Positions 34,390-41,629 of a DNA stretch of 41,629 nucleotides are shown one piece after another. The notes under the pieces are model-generated. The model was not told the origin of the DNA. It ran no database searches and worked only from the letters and a program-made list of their open reading frames with translations. Numbering within the stretch: the first letter of the stretch is position 1; every line of letters begins with the position of its first letter. Source of the stretch: an uncultured Myxococcales bacterium (GTDB taxonomy: Bacteria > Myxococcota_A > Polyangia > Nannocystales > Nannocystaceae); contig CADEGN010000036.1 of assembly GCA_902826865.1 (NCBI GenBank), forward strand, positions 1 to 41,629, in the 5' to 3' direction. Both the position numbers and the translations under genes were made by a program.

Positions 34390-34610
34390 CGGGGCTACCG
34401 CTCGCGCTCTCGCTGCGCGCGGTGGGGGATCACCGCAGGGCGCGCGTGCTCGCGCCCGTGGTTGTGACCGATCTGGTGCACGATAGTCACCGAATCCCAC
34501 GCGAAGTCGTCGTACTCGGGAAAGAACTTGGTGATGCCGTCGCGCGACGGCGCGTGGGCGGAGTCGCGCGACGAGATATGCGCGCACGGACGGAGGGCGT
34601 CGAAGAGCCC
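34390..34610 (-). pseudogene. Remnant of a zinc metalloprotease with HQxxH in place of HExxH
   Basis: On the minus strand ITKFFPEYDDFAWDSVTIV runs into HQIGHNHGREH (34446-34478). The neighbouring frame continues as APCGDP. The motif is the HExxHxxGxxH zinc signature with Gln for the catalytic Glu, and GHNHGR is the same as in the protease at 40117 (HELGHNHGRSH). The frame has no start and ends soon after, and a shift is needed after GREHA. It is a decayed paralogue on the opposite strand. Boundaries are approximate. Confidence 0.5.
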
Positions 34611-34820
34611 TCATCCGGGTCGAGGCTGGGGCCTGATCGCGCCGTATACGCCGAACACCGCAGATGCCCCAAACACGAGGAGCACGACGAGCAATCCTGC
34701 TCCCGGCGATCCCATGACGATTGCGCCATCCACGACCTTCTCGTACGAGTGACCTTTTACCATCATGCTCGCGATGAACATAAGCAAGGCGCCGAGCAAG
34801 AACATCGGCACGCTCCACAC
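34611..34820 (-). CDS. Small membrane protein with two transmembrane segments
   Basis: The 69-residue product has two strong hydrophobic segments, SVPMFLLGALLMFIASMMV near the start and GAGLLVVLLVFGASAVFGVY near the end, joined by a short polar loop (KGHSYEKVVDGAIVMG), and a Pro/Arg tail. No family was recognised. There is no clear ribosome binding site. It lies directly upstream of the protease remnant on the same strand, and it could itself be a fragment of a larger membrane protein. Confidence 0.45.
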   Translation of the reverse strand: MWSVPMFLLGALLMFIASMMVKGHSYEKVVDGAIVMGSPGAGLLVVLLVFGASAVFGVYGAIRPQPRPG

Positions 34821-35015
34821 ACGACGGACTCAGGTCGCCGCGGTAAGGCCCGCAAATCTTACTGGTCGGCACACCAGCGTCGACCCGGACGTACCATGTT
34901 CAACCAACCGGAAGCCCGGACGGCGACGGGTCGGAGCAAGATTCGTGGTGCGCACCTGGAAAGTGCAGTGTTTAGGCATTTCGATCTGCGAGCGGGGGCT
35001 GCGAACGCGCCAGCC

Positions 35016-35765
35016 TCAATCCAACGCGGGCGCTCCGACTGCCACGGGCGGCCAACGCGAGACCAGACTCGCGATCGCTGAGAGCCACGCATCTGGGGCG
35101 TCGGCGAGCGCAGTGGCATGGCTCGCGCCGGGCATGCTCACCAACTCTCGCCGACCACCGAATCGTTCGGCGAAGCGCTGCGCCTGCTCGATCGTCACCC
35201 GCTCGTCGTGTTCTCCGTGCAGCAGCAGCGCGGGCATGGTGACCTTGTGAGCGACCGAGACGGGATCGTCGGCGAAGCCGCAGTGAACGCGCGTCCAGAA
35301 TACGAGCCAGTGTGCAACTGGGAGCGCCGGAACCCCGACGCGCTGAAGTCGATTGCGCGTGATCGACAGCAGACTATCAAATGCACTCTCAAGTTCGATT
35401 GCCGCGGGCGAGATGTCGTGCTTGGCGATCGCTCCCACGATCGCGACCGCCCCCATAGACTGGTCATACAGCAAGATCGGAAGGGTGCTCCCTCGCTGGG
35501 AAAGCCAGTGGAAGACCGCCGCGACATCATCTGCCTCTTCGGCTCCCAACGTGACGTGACTTTCGCTGGATCCGCCACTGTCGCGAAAGTCCACGAGAAG
35601 CACGTCGAACCCCAGGTCTCGCAAGCGAGTTGCGTGCTCGAGCAGGCTCGTCTTTTCGCTGGCGTAGCCATGGAACAGCGCCGCCGCGCCGAAACGACGC
35701 GGCGAGCCCACGAGGCCGAACCGGCCAAGCCCGAGCGCTGGCCGAAACCGAAGCGCGCGGGTGAC
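35016..35765 (-). pseudogene. Alpha/beta hydrolase truncated at its 5' end by a transposase fragment
   Basis: The readable part covers most of an alpha/beta hydrolase: ALFHGYASEKTSLLEHATRL with the oxyanion HG, VLLVDFRDSGGSSES, the nucleophile elbow LLYDQSMGAVAIVGA (Ser in D-Q-S-M-G, where Gly-x-Ser-x-Gly is usual), LLLHGEHDERVTIEQAQ with the acid Asp, and SMPGASHATALADAP with the His. It ends at the TGA at 35016. Upstream of about 35765 the open frame continues but only as the antisense of a transposase fragment, so the true N-terminus is lost. Without a start it is probably not functional, unless a GTG or ATG inside is used. Confidence 0.65.
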
Positions 35766-35999
35766 ATGCGGAAGAACGGCATGCGGATGGTGGCCGTCAG
35801 TGCGGTCTACGAGGTCGAGCCGTACGTTCGGCAGGCGCAGGACATCTTGCGCGACCTTCGGCCGGTTCGAGGGGTCGACGAGACCGAACCGAAGAAGCGG
35901 CGACCGAAGCCTCAGGCCAAGCGGGTGTCGACCAGCGTCCTCAAGCCGATGGAGACGCTCGTACGCGAGAACTTCGACGACATGCAACGCCGCGACCCT
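35766..35999 (+). mobile_element. Internal fragment of an ISKra4-like transposase
   Basis: The plus-strand frame reads MRMVAVSAVYEVEPYVRQAQ, ILRDLRPVRGVDETEPKKRR and KRVSTSVLKPMETLVRENFD-DMQRRDP. It resembles the region of ISKra4-family transposases before the catalytic VDG.xxQ segment (VYxVxPxVRTPEDI, KRVWASxxK, EAxRRDP). Both ends are missing, so it cannot move. It borders the truncated hydrolase on the left. The assignment rests on recalled family patterns. Confidence 0.5.
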
Positions 36000-36021
36000 C
36001 AGTTTTCTCGCTGCTGCTCAT

Positions 36022-36153
36022 GGCGACCACGCTGATCGAGCGGCCCTCCTCGAGCACGAGGCGGATCGCCTCGGTCTTGAACTGGGGTTCAAATTTTCGT
36101 CGCTTCTGTTTCGACACGCTGGACTCCGATTCTGTCGCAAGTTCGGCGTCCAC
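36022..36153 (-). mobile_element. Fragment of an IS3-type OrfA (transposase helix-turn-helix)
   Basis: The minus-strand frame contains VSKQKRRKFEPQFKTEAIRL then VLEEGRSISVVA, the typical N-terminus of IS3/IS911 OrfA and related HTH_Tnp_1 proteins. The likely original start is the GTG of VSKQKRR. The match stops abruptly at 36022, 22 bases from the end of the ISKra4-like piece. OrfB and terminal repeats are absent. Confidence 0.6.
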
Positions 36154-36225
36154 GAAAACGGGGCAGGTTTATCTCTCGTCGAGAGCACTGAGCGCGCGAG
36201 CGCCAGTTGTGATCGCGTCGGCGCG

Positions 36226-36657
36226 TCAGAATCGAACGTTGTCAGACCAGACCAAGGAGTCAAACGAGGCCCACTGATCACCGGCGCCTCTGAGCCAGAC
36301 TTTGATGGTCTTGTCCCCTTTGCTCCACGTCCATTCCCTAATCTCGATAGATCCGGCCGCAGGAATGACTTTGAACAGCGACGACTGATACTCCAATAGT
36401 CGCGACGACGTCGTCAGTTCAAGTTCTGCCGTGGTCTTCGGCTCCCCCAACGCTCGCACCAACTCACTTGAGGTCAGCCCAACGAGGACCTGCGGCGAAG
36501 ACGGGTCCCCCCACGCCCGACGAATCGTGGCCTCATCGATCTGGCCCTGGGCGCCCCTGGAATGGTCGGGCTCGACATCACCCGGTTTCACGCAAGCCGG
36601 AGTCAGCACCAAGCCAACACCGAATACAAGCCGTCGTAGGGACCCTGATCGTCTCAT
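36226..36657 (-). CDS. Small lipoprotein of unknown function
   Basis: The 143-residue product begins MRRSGSLRRLVFGVGLVLTPAC, a signal with Cys22 in the lipobox. The mature part includes GLTSSELVRALGEPKTTAEL followed by SRLLEYQSSLFKVIP and IEIREWTWSKGDKTIKVWLR. The order helix, G-x-P, then beta strands recalls the small BamE/SmpA-like fold, but similarity is too weak to assign. The frame is open far upstream, but only as the antisense-like extension over the kinase end, so the internal ATG at 36655-36657 is chosen. Upstream pairing or promoter signals are weak. Confidence 0.62.
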   Translation of the reverse strand: MRRSGSLRRLVFGVGLVLTPACVKPGDVEPDHSRGAQGQIDEATIRRAWGDPSSPQVLVGLTSSELVRALGEPKTTAELELTTSSRLLEYQSSLFKVIPAAGSIEIREWTWSKGDKTIKVWLRGAGDQWASFDSLVWSDNVRF

Positions 36658-37030
36658 AGAGATGCTGACGCCTGACCCGGCGTTTCGATCTAGCGAGGAT
36701 TGCGAGTAAGTGAGGTACTTGCGAAGACTCCGACGGTCGCCGCCGAAAGCCGGATCTCTACCTCGTCGGTGGCGCGCTGGCACGGCACCGAGTAGTCGTG
36801 GTGATGGACGGTCACGGGCTAGTCGAGCCCCAACGACCGCGGGATGCGCAGTCATCGCACGAAACAGGGCGCCCTCGCCACTTCGCAAGGACCAAAGCGT
36901 GGCTCGAGGCGCCTTCACATATCCGAGGTCCGTCGTACGTCTCCACGCAAAAAAGTGTGACCGAGACAGGTGCTGTGCGGACTTCCACTGGGGGTAGACA
37001 TGATTGGCGTACTCGACACTACGCGAATGC
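36658..37030. other. Intergenic region downstream of the second kinase
   Basis: These 373 bases hold no gene that I can support on either strand; the open frames lack family features, start signals and the usual codon pattern. A run of six T on the minus strand (36946-36951) lies about 80 bases after the kinase stop and could help end that transcript, but no hairpin directly precedes it. Confidence 0.4.
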
Positions 37031-39988
37031 CTAGGGCGTGCGCGCGCCCTCCGTACCCGGGCCATCACTTCCTTCACCCACGGCGCGACCGTCTCCCTCG
37101 CCGTGTGCAGCCAACCATCCATCGATGGTTGCGAGCAGCACCCGCACATCATCGGGATCGGCCTGCGCCTCGGCACGGGCCTGCTGCATCTGCAGCCTCG
37201 CGTCATCGACGGCACCCAGGTCTTCGAGTGCGCGCGCCAGTTCGACGCGAGACTGGGCCAGTCGAGCTTTGCGACCCTGGGTTCGGGCGAACCGATCGAT
37301 CGAGGCTTGCAGTGAAGCGCGGGCGTCTGCGCTTCGTCCCAGCATGCGCTCGGCACGACCTCGCAGATAAAGTGCCTCGGCGACGGTCGCGTGATCGGGC
37401 CCCGACGTGCGCTCGCCCATGGCGACGGCGCGATCGGCCGTCGCTGCCGCATCGGCCCAACGCCCCGCGAGAGACTGGGCGTCGGCCAGGGAGTTCAGCA
37501 CATAGACCGTATCGGCGTGCCCCTCGGCGCCGAGGACGACCTCGTGGATTCGCAGGGCACGCGTGATGACCTCGATCGCCTCGTCGGAATGGGGCTCCGC
37601 CAGGGCACGACCTAGATTGCCCAGGGCGTAGCCGACTTCGAGATCGTCTTTGCCCTTCACGGCCTCGAGGATCGCGACCGATCGGCGAAACGGTGCAACC
37701 GACAGGCTCGGCGTCCCCGACTGTGCCAAGGCGATGGCCAAGGTGCCGTGGGCGCGGCCGACGAACACATGCTCGGGCCCGAGCGCTCGCTCGGCAATGG
37801 ATACGGCGCGCTCGGCCATCTTCACGGCGTCGTCGATGCGACCCACCGCCTGCATCGATTCGGAGATGGCGAGGTAGCTACGGGCGACATCGGGGTGGTT
37901 GGGACCCAACGCCTCGATGCGCAAGGCCAGCGCGGCCTCGAGCTCGACGCGGCCCTCCTCGGCTTGGCCCGTTTCCACCAACGAGCGCCCCAAGTTGTAG
38001 TGTGTGTGTGCGAGCGTGGGATCGTTGGGCGGAAGTAACTCGGTCTGCAGGGCGAGTGCCTCCCGCCGGCGCGTGGCTGCTTCCGCATGGCGTCCCTCGG
38101 CCTCGAGCACATTCCCCTGCGCGATGGCCAAGCCCGCCCGCAATCCCAGAGGGTCTCCCAGGCGTTTCACGGTTGCCGCCGTCAGCTGGGCCCAATCGTT
38201 GGCGCGATCGAGTTCGCGAGCCTCCGCAAGCACAGCAACTAACTGGGTCTGTGCTTGGGCTCGCAACCATCCATCGCCCAGCTGCTCCGCCCGCCAAGTG
38301 GCGAGCTTGGCAGCCGCGATCGCAGACTCTCCGTGACCGGCGCGCAGCTCCAACCTCGCCAGAAGAAGCTGGGATTCCGCCGCGAGTTCGAGATAGCCGC
38401 CGGCCTCGGCCGCGTCGGCGACGGCGTGCGCCTCGGACGACGCGGCGGCGTACTTGCCCGTGCGCTGGGTCGCCTCGGCCCGGGCGAGACGCGCGTAGAG
38501 TTCGGGTGGCGCCGCCGTCCCGCCCATGGCGTCGGCAAGGGTCAACCGCGCGATCAGCAACGACTCGTCCTCGCACTCGGGCAGGGGACGCAGACGACGG
38601 CTTGCCTCGACCGCGCGGGTGACTACGGCTTCGTCGGGTGTGCCGAGCTCAGCCACCAGTGCCTCGAGTTCGTCCAAGCCGCGCTCGAGACACTGCAATC
38701 GCGCGGCCAGCAGTCCTTCGGACTGATCGCCATCGACGTGGGTCGATGCACAGGCCGCCTGCCGCATCCTGGCCCACGAGGTGGCGTAGTCATCGAGCAC
38801 GGGCTCGCTGCGCGACCAGGCGTCGACCGCATAGGACAAGCCGGTAGCTGCGAACGCCTCCCCCACGGCTGCGCGGCGCTCGGCGTTCCACACCTCGGCC
38901 AGGCGCACCGAAGGGCGCATGCATGACGGATCGGGCTGCGACCTCGAAGCCGCAACGGCGCCAGCGCCCAGCACTGTGCCGACAATCGTGGCCGCCGCCA
39001 ACTTGCGCGACGTCGATCGGCGACCGTGGCGTTCGAGCTCGGCGATCAACGCGTGCATGTCGGGCCACCGCGCCGTCGGCTTCACCGCGAGTCCGCGCAA
39101 TAAGGCCCGCCGCAATTGCGCGGGGACTCTGACGTTGCGAGCGGGCTTGACCAACTCGCCACCGCCAACGGCGGCACACAGCGCGGCAACGGTGTCGCCC
39201 GCAAACGGGCGCGTGCCGTAGAGTGCCTCGTACAACACCACGCAGAATCCGAACTGGTCGCTGCGTGCATCGGCGGCGCCCACGAAGGCCTCGGGCGCCA
39301 TGTACGCTGGCGTGCCCAGCATGGCACCGGTCTGCGTCAACTCGTCGGTCGTCAGTTGATCGTCCACGGCCGTCTGCCGGTCTGCCGCGAGTTGGGGGCG
39401 GGCCAGTCCGAAGTCGACCACGCGCGCGTGACCGCCCTCGACCAGCACGTTGTCTGGCTTGAAGTCGCGATGGACCAACCCCGCGTCGTGGGCCGCGGCC
39501 AAGCCCCGGCCGGCCTCGACCAACAGCGCAACGACCTCGCGCCAACTTCTCGGGGTTAGCATCCATGTACGAAGTGTCTCGCCCTCGACGAGATCCATCG
39601 CGATGAATCGCTGGCCGTCGAGATGGCCAACCTCGTGGACCGCCACCACGTTTGGATGGCGCAACCTGGCCAGCGCCCGCGCCTCGCGTTCGAGTCGGGC
39701 GATGGCCTCGACATCTCTCGCGGCTTCATGCAGCAACTTGAGCGCGACCTTGCGATCGAGCTGAGGGTCGTAGGCGGCATAGACCACCCCCATGCCACCG
39801 GAACCAAGCTTGGCCTGCAGGACGAACCGCCCAACACATACGACCTGGCCGCTGCCAAACATGCGGTCGTGCAACGAGGAGAATACCCGTCGTCGCTCGA
39901 GCTCCTCGGGTGAGGTCGCGAGCTGATCGAAAACCCGTGCGAGCTCGTCTGCGGGGGTCGCAGCGGGGGTGATCGCCTGCTCGGACAT
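37031..39988 (-). CDS. Membrane-anchored Ser/Thr protein kinase with TPR repeats
   Basis: The 985-residue protein has a Hanks-type kinase domain (about 54-320). Its P-loop is LGSGGMGVVYAAYD, with Lys84 in [14 protein letters not shown] with catalytic Asp175, DFG at 192-194, and the activation segment GAMLGTPAYMAPE. A membrane segment follows (about 329-348). Next comes the same linker type as in the first kinase (AEVWNAERRAAVGEAF), then regular tetratricopeptide repeats of the kinesin-light-chain style (LAHTHYNLGRSLVETGQAEE, DVARSYLAISESMQAVGRID, VFVGRAHGTLAIALAQSGT, TVAEALYLRGRAERMLGRS). All catalytic residues are present. The TPR part would lie outside the inner membrane and may sense or bind partners. 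It is divergent from the metalloprotease gene. TAGCCT lies 12 bases upstream of the ATG. Confidence 0.95.
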   Translation of the reverse strand: MSEQAITPAATPADELARVFDQLATSPEELERRRVFSSLHDRMFGSGQVVCVGRFVLQAKLGSGGMGVVYAAYDPQLDRKVALKLLHEAARDVEAIARLEREARALARLRHPNVVAVHEVGHLDGQRFIAMDLVEGETLRTWMLTPRSWREVVALLVEAGRGLAAAHDAGLVHRDFKPDNVLVEGGHARVVDFGLARPQLAADRQTAVDDQLTTDELTQTGAMLGTPAYMAPEAFVGAADARSDQFGFCVVLYEALYGTRPFAGDTVAALCAAVGGGELVKPARNVRVPAQLRRALLRGLAVKPTARWPDMHALIAELERHGRRSTSRKLAAATIVGTVLGAGAVAASRSQPDPSCMRPSVRLAEVWNAERRAAVGEAFAATGLSYAVDAWSRSEPVLDDYATSWARMRQAACASTHVDGDQSEGLLAARLQCLERGLDELEALVAELGTPDEAVVTRAVEASRRLRPLPECEDESLLIARLTLADAMGGTAAPPELYARLARAEATQRTGKYAAASSEAHAVADAAEAGGYLELAAESQLLLARLELRAGHGESAIAAAKLATWRAEQLGDGWLRAQAQTQLVAVLAEARELDRANDWAQLTAATVKRLGDPLGLRAGLAIAQGNVLEAEGRHAEAATRRREALALQTELLPPNDPTLAHTHYNLGRSLVETGQAEEGRVELEAALALRIEALGPNHPDVARSYLAISESMQAVGRIDDAVKMAERAVSIAERALGPEHVFVGRAHGTLAIALAQSGTPSLSVAPFRRSVAILEAVKGKDDLEVGYALGNLGRALAEPHSDEAIEVITRALRIHEVVLGAEGHADTVYVLNSLADAQSLAGRWADAAATADRAVAMGERTSGPDHATVAEALYLRGRAERMLGRSADARASLQASIDRFARTQGRKARLAQSRVELARALEDLGAVDDARLQMQQARAEAQADPDDVRVLLATIDGWLAAHGEGDGRAVGEGSDGPGTEGARTP

Positions 39989-40116
39989 CGCGCGGCTTCG
40001 AGGCTAGCACGGCGATGGTGCGGCGGTAGCGGACTGCCATCGCGCACGTCGGCCGGTCAAACACCGGTGATGCTCGTCCGAGATCCGATCTTCGCAGTCC
40101 CTGTGGGCCACTCACC

Positions 40117-41629
40117 ATGGCAGCGGGTGTCAGGCGGAGCGGTCGGCAATGTCATGCGGAGTCGGGCGGATCGTCCCCATCCGCGGGCACCTCCGCCGAC
40201 TACAGCTCTGGCAACGGCACCGACGTCGGCGACAGCACAGGCGAGGTGACGCCGCCCTCGACGCCCCTGGCCGGCGATATCGGCCTGGTGACGGTCGAGA
40301 TCAACCAAGGCGTGGGGATCAACGTGGTGGTCGACGGCGCACCGCCATCGCCCGAGGCCTACGCCGTCCCCGTCATCGCAGGTCGGCCCGCACTCGTGCG
40401 CGCCGACCACCTGCTCGCGCCCTCGTTCACGCCGCGCGAGATCGATGCCTACGTCGAACTCGAACACATCGGCGGCGAGGTCTCGCATCACCTCGCATCT
40501 CGCTCGATCGATGGTCCCTCCGACTTCGCGTCGCTAGACGGTGGATTCACCTGGCGCCTCGACGCTGAAGATACGGCCGGCGCCACCGGGCTGCGGGTCT
40601 CGCTGCACGAGCGAGAGGACGTGACGATCGGATCGACGATGCCGACCGCCAGTGTCCCAGCCGACGAGTTCCTCGATCTCGCGGCGTGGCAGGACGAGAT
40701 GAAACTCGACGTCATGGTCGTGCCGCTGGCATGCGACGGCCTCGCGGCCGTCGACGTATCGGGCCCGGATCTCGCCGATCTCGAGGCATACCTCTTCAAC
40801 ACGTTCCCCGTGACGGTCTTGACGGTGAGCGTGCATGAGCCGGTGTTCTCGCCCAGCTGCAGCGAGTTCGACGCAGCAGAGTACGAGCTGCCCGCGCTGC
40901 GCGAGGCCGACGGCGCCGCCCCCGGCGTGTACTACGGCGGTCTGTTGCCCACCGATGCCGGTGGCTACTCGATCTCCATCGATGGCGGCGACCAAATGGA
41001 CTATCGGCGGACATTCGCCAACGGGACCTGGCGCGACTATGGCCTCACCTTCGACTTGTTCGCCCACGAGCTAGGCCACAACCACGGACGCTCGCACACC
41101 TTCGAAGACCCCGGGTACCCCGGCGACAACGATGGCAACTGCGGGGCGGTCGACACGTGGGGTTGGGGAGTCATACCGGGCAACATGCCGCAAAGCGGCT
41201 ACTCCAACGACCAGGTCATCGGCATTCCGTGGGTCGATCCCAACACAATGTTGAGCTCGCCGACGGGGTCGCCCTGCGACGGCCTGCCCTCGGCGAACCG
41301 AGGCAGCTTCAGCGACATGATGAACTACGCCTACCCGTTCTGGGTCAGTGCGCATACCTACCGCGCCCTGGCCGAGCGCGTTCGGATCGTGGGCGCGTGG
41401 CCGGCCGAACAGGTCGCCGAGCCGGACCCCGACTTCGACACGGTGCGCGCGACGTTCGACAGCGAAGGCCGGATCCGCACGACGCGTTCGGCCGGACGGC
41501 TCCGCGGCGCCACGGTCGTCGCGCGCTGTACCCAAGACGGCGGAGTCGTCGAGCTCCCGGCGAAGCGCAGTACGGCGGTCCACGACGTCCGCGTCGCCGA
41601 TGGCTCGCTTCGCCCATGGCACTACGTCT
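40117..41629 (+). CDS. Secreted zinc metalloprotease (3' end outside window)
   Basis: A frame without stop runs from a stop at 40027 to the right edge. From the ATG at 40117 it gives 504 residues. A Ser/Gly/Thr linker (SGGSSPSAGTSADYSSGNGT) leads to a beta-rich domain (GLVTVEINQGVGINVVVDGA; RPALVRADHLLAPSF) and the catalytic motif HELGHNHGRSH. In it His317, His321 and His327 would bind zinc and Glu318 is the general base. SFSDMMNYAYPFWVSAHTYR follows, with the Met turn (DMMNY) of metzincin-like enzymes. A further beta domain starts near residue 435. Cys12 precedes the linker as in a lipoprotein, but no hydrophobic signal core is in frame, so a frameshift upstream or a different start is likely. 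A decayed relative lies at 34390-34610. Confidence 0.8.
   Translation, partial: MAAGVRRSGRQCHAESGGSSPSAGTSADYSSGNGTDVGDSTGEVTPPSTPLAGDIGLVTVEINQGVGINVVVDGAPPSPEAYAVPVIAGRPALVRADHLLAPSFTPREIDAYVELEHIGGEVSHHLASRSIDGPSDFASLDGGFTWRLDAEDTAGATGLRVSLHEREDVTIGSTMPTASVPADEFLDLAAWQDEMKLDVMVVPLACDGLAAVDVSGPDLADLEAYLFNTFPVTVLTVSVHEPVFSPSCSEFDAAEYELPALREADGAAPGVYYGGLLPTDAGGYSISIDGGDQMDYRRTFANGTWRDYGLTFDLFAHELGHNHGRSHTFEDPGYPGDNDGNCGAVDTWGWGVIPGNMPQSGYSNDQVIGIPWVDPNTMLSSPTGSPCDGLPSANRGSFSDMMNYAYPFWVSAHTYRALAERVRIVGAWPAEQVAEPDPDFDTVRATFDSEGRIRTTRSAGRLRGATVVARCTQDGGVVELPAKRSTAVHDVRVADGSLRPWHYV

Noticed and set aside
35766..35987. Upstream part of the hydrolase frame as its true N-terminus
   Set aside because: This stretch is the antisense of a recognisable transposase segment, so it is not part of the original hydrolase.
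36658..37452. 265-codon extension upstream of the 36226 lipoprotein
   Set aside because: It runs through the intergenic space into the end of the kinase gene in another frame, and would bury a clear lipoprotein signal.

Overview
The window is high-GC DNA (estimated by eye at about two thirds G+C) that most likely comes from a myxobacterium of the Nannocystineae type (Plesiocystis, Enhygromyxa or Nannocystis relatives). The evidence is Hanks-type Ser/Thr kinases fused to a membrane anchor and TPR arrays, many lipoproteins with a lipobox followed by a Ser/Thr/Gly linker, Cys-rich surface proteins, a MYXO-CTERM-like C-terminus, a TonB-dependent receptor and HExxHxxGxxH secreted proteases. No rRNA, tRNA, CRISPR array or phage module was seen.

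Layout. 1-1165: the end of an unknown gene, then rpsG and rpsL on the minus strand. 1375-12096: a zinc-ribbon protein, a lipoprotein SGNH hydrolase, a TonB receptor overlapping a lipoprotein gene, two more lipoproteins, an exported methyltransferase of unusual location, and a large Cys-rich lipoprotein with an internal duplication. 12160-26934: rpoC, rpoB, rplL and rplJ on the minus strand, with rpoC separated from rpoB by a plus-strand set (Ser/Thr kinase with TPRs, EEP-family hydrolase, glutathione peroxidase). 26935-27529: a long structured leader and promoter for rplJ. 27530-29557: a GT-C glycosyltransferase. About 29600-36200: a decayed zone with frameshifted, truncated and duplicated gene pieces and two transposase remnants. 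36226-41629: a small lipoprotein, a second kinase-TPR protein and the start of a secreted metalloprotease.

The most notable feature is the break-up of the usually compact rplKAJL-rpoBC-rpsLG-fusA-tuf cluster. rplJ-rplL-rpoB, rpoC and rpsL-rpsG are three separate minus-strand units. The rplJ unit and rpoC carry almost the same 26-bp promoter element (22 of 26 identical, no gaps, similarity confined to the promoter), which reads both as a sigma70-type promoter and as a sigma54-type -24/-12 element. This could keep beta and beta-prime synthesis in step although the genes are no longer in one operon. Both units also have structured 5' leaders.

The decayed zone holds a remnant of a second zinc protease (HQIGHNHGREH, with Gln in place of the catalytic Glu) related to the intact protease at the right end. 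Frameshifts cluster there and are absent from rpoB, rpoC and the neighbouring genes, which argues for real gene decay, though sequence errors in G runs cannot be excluded.
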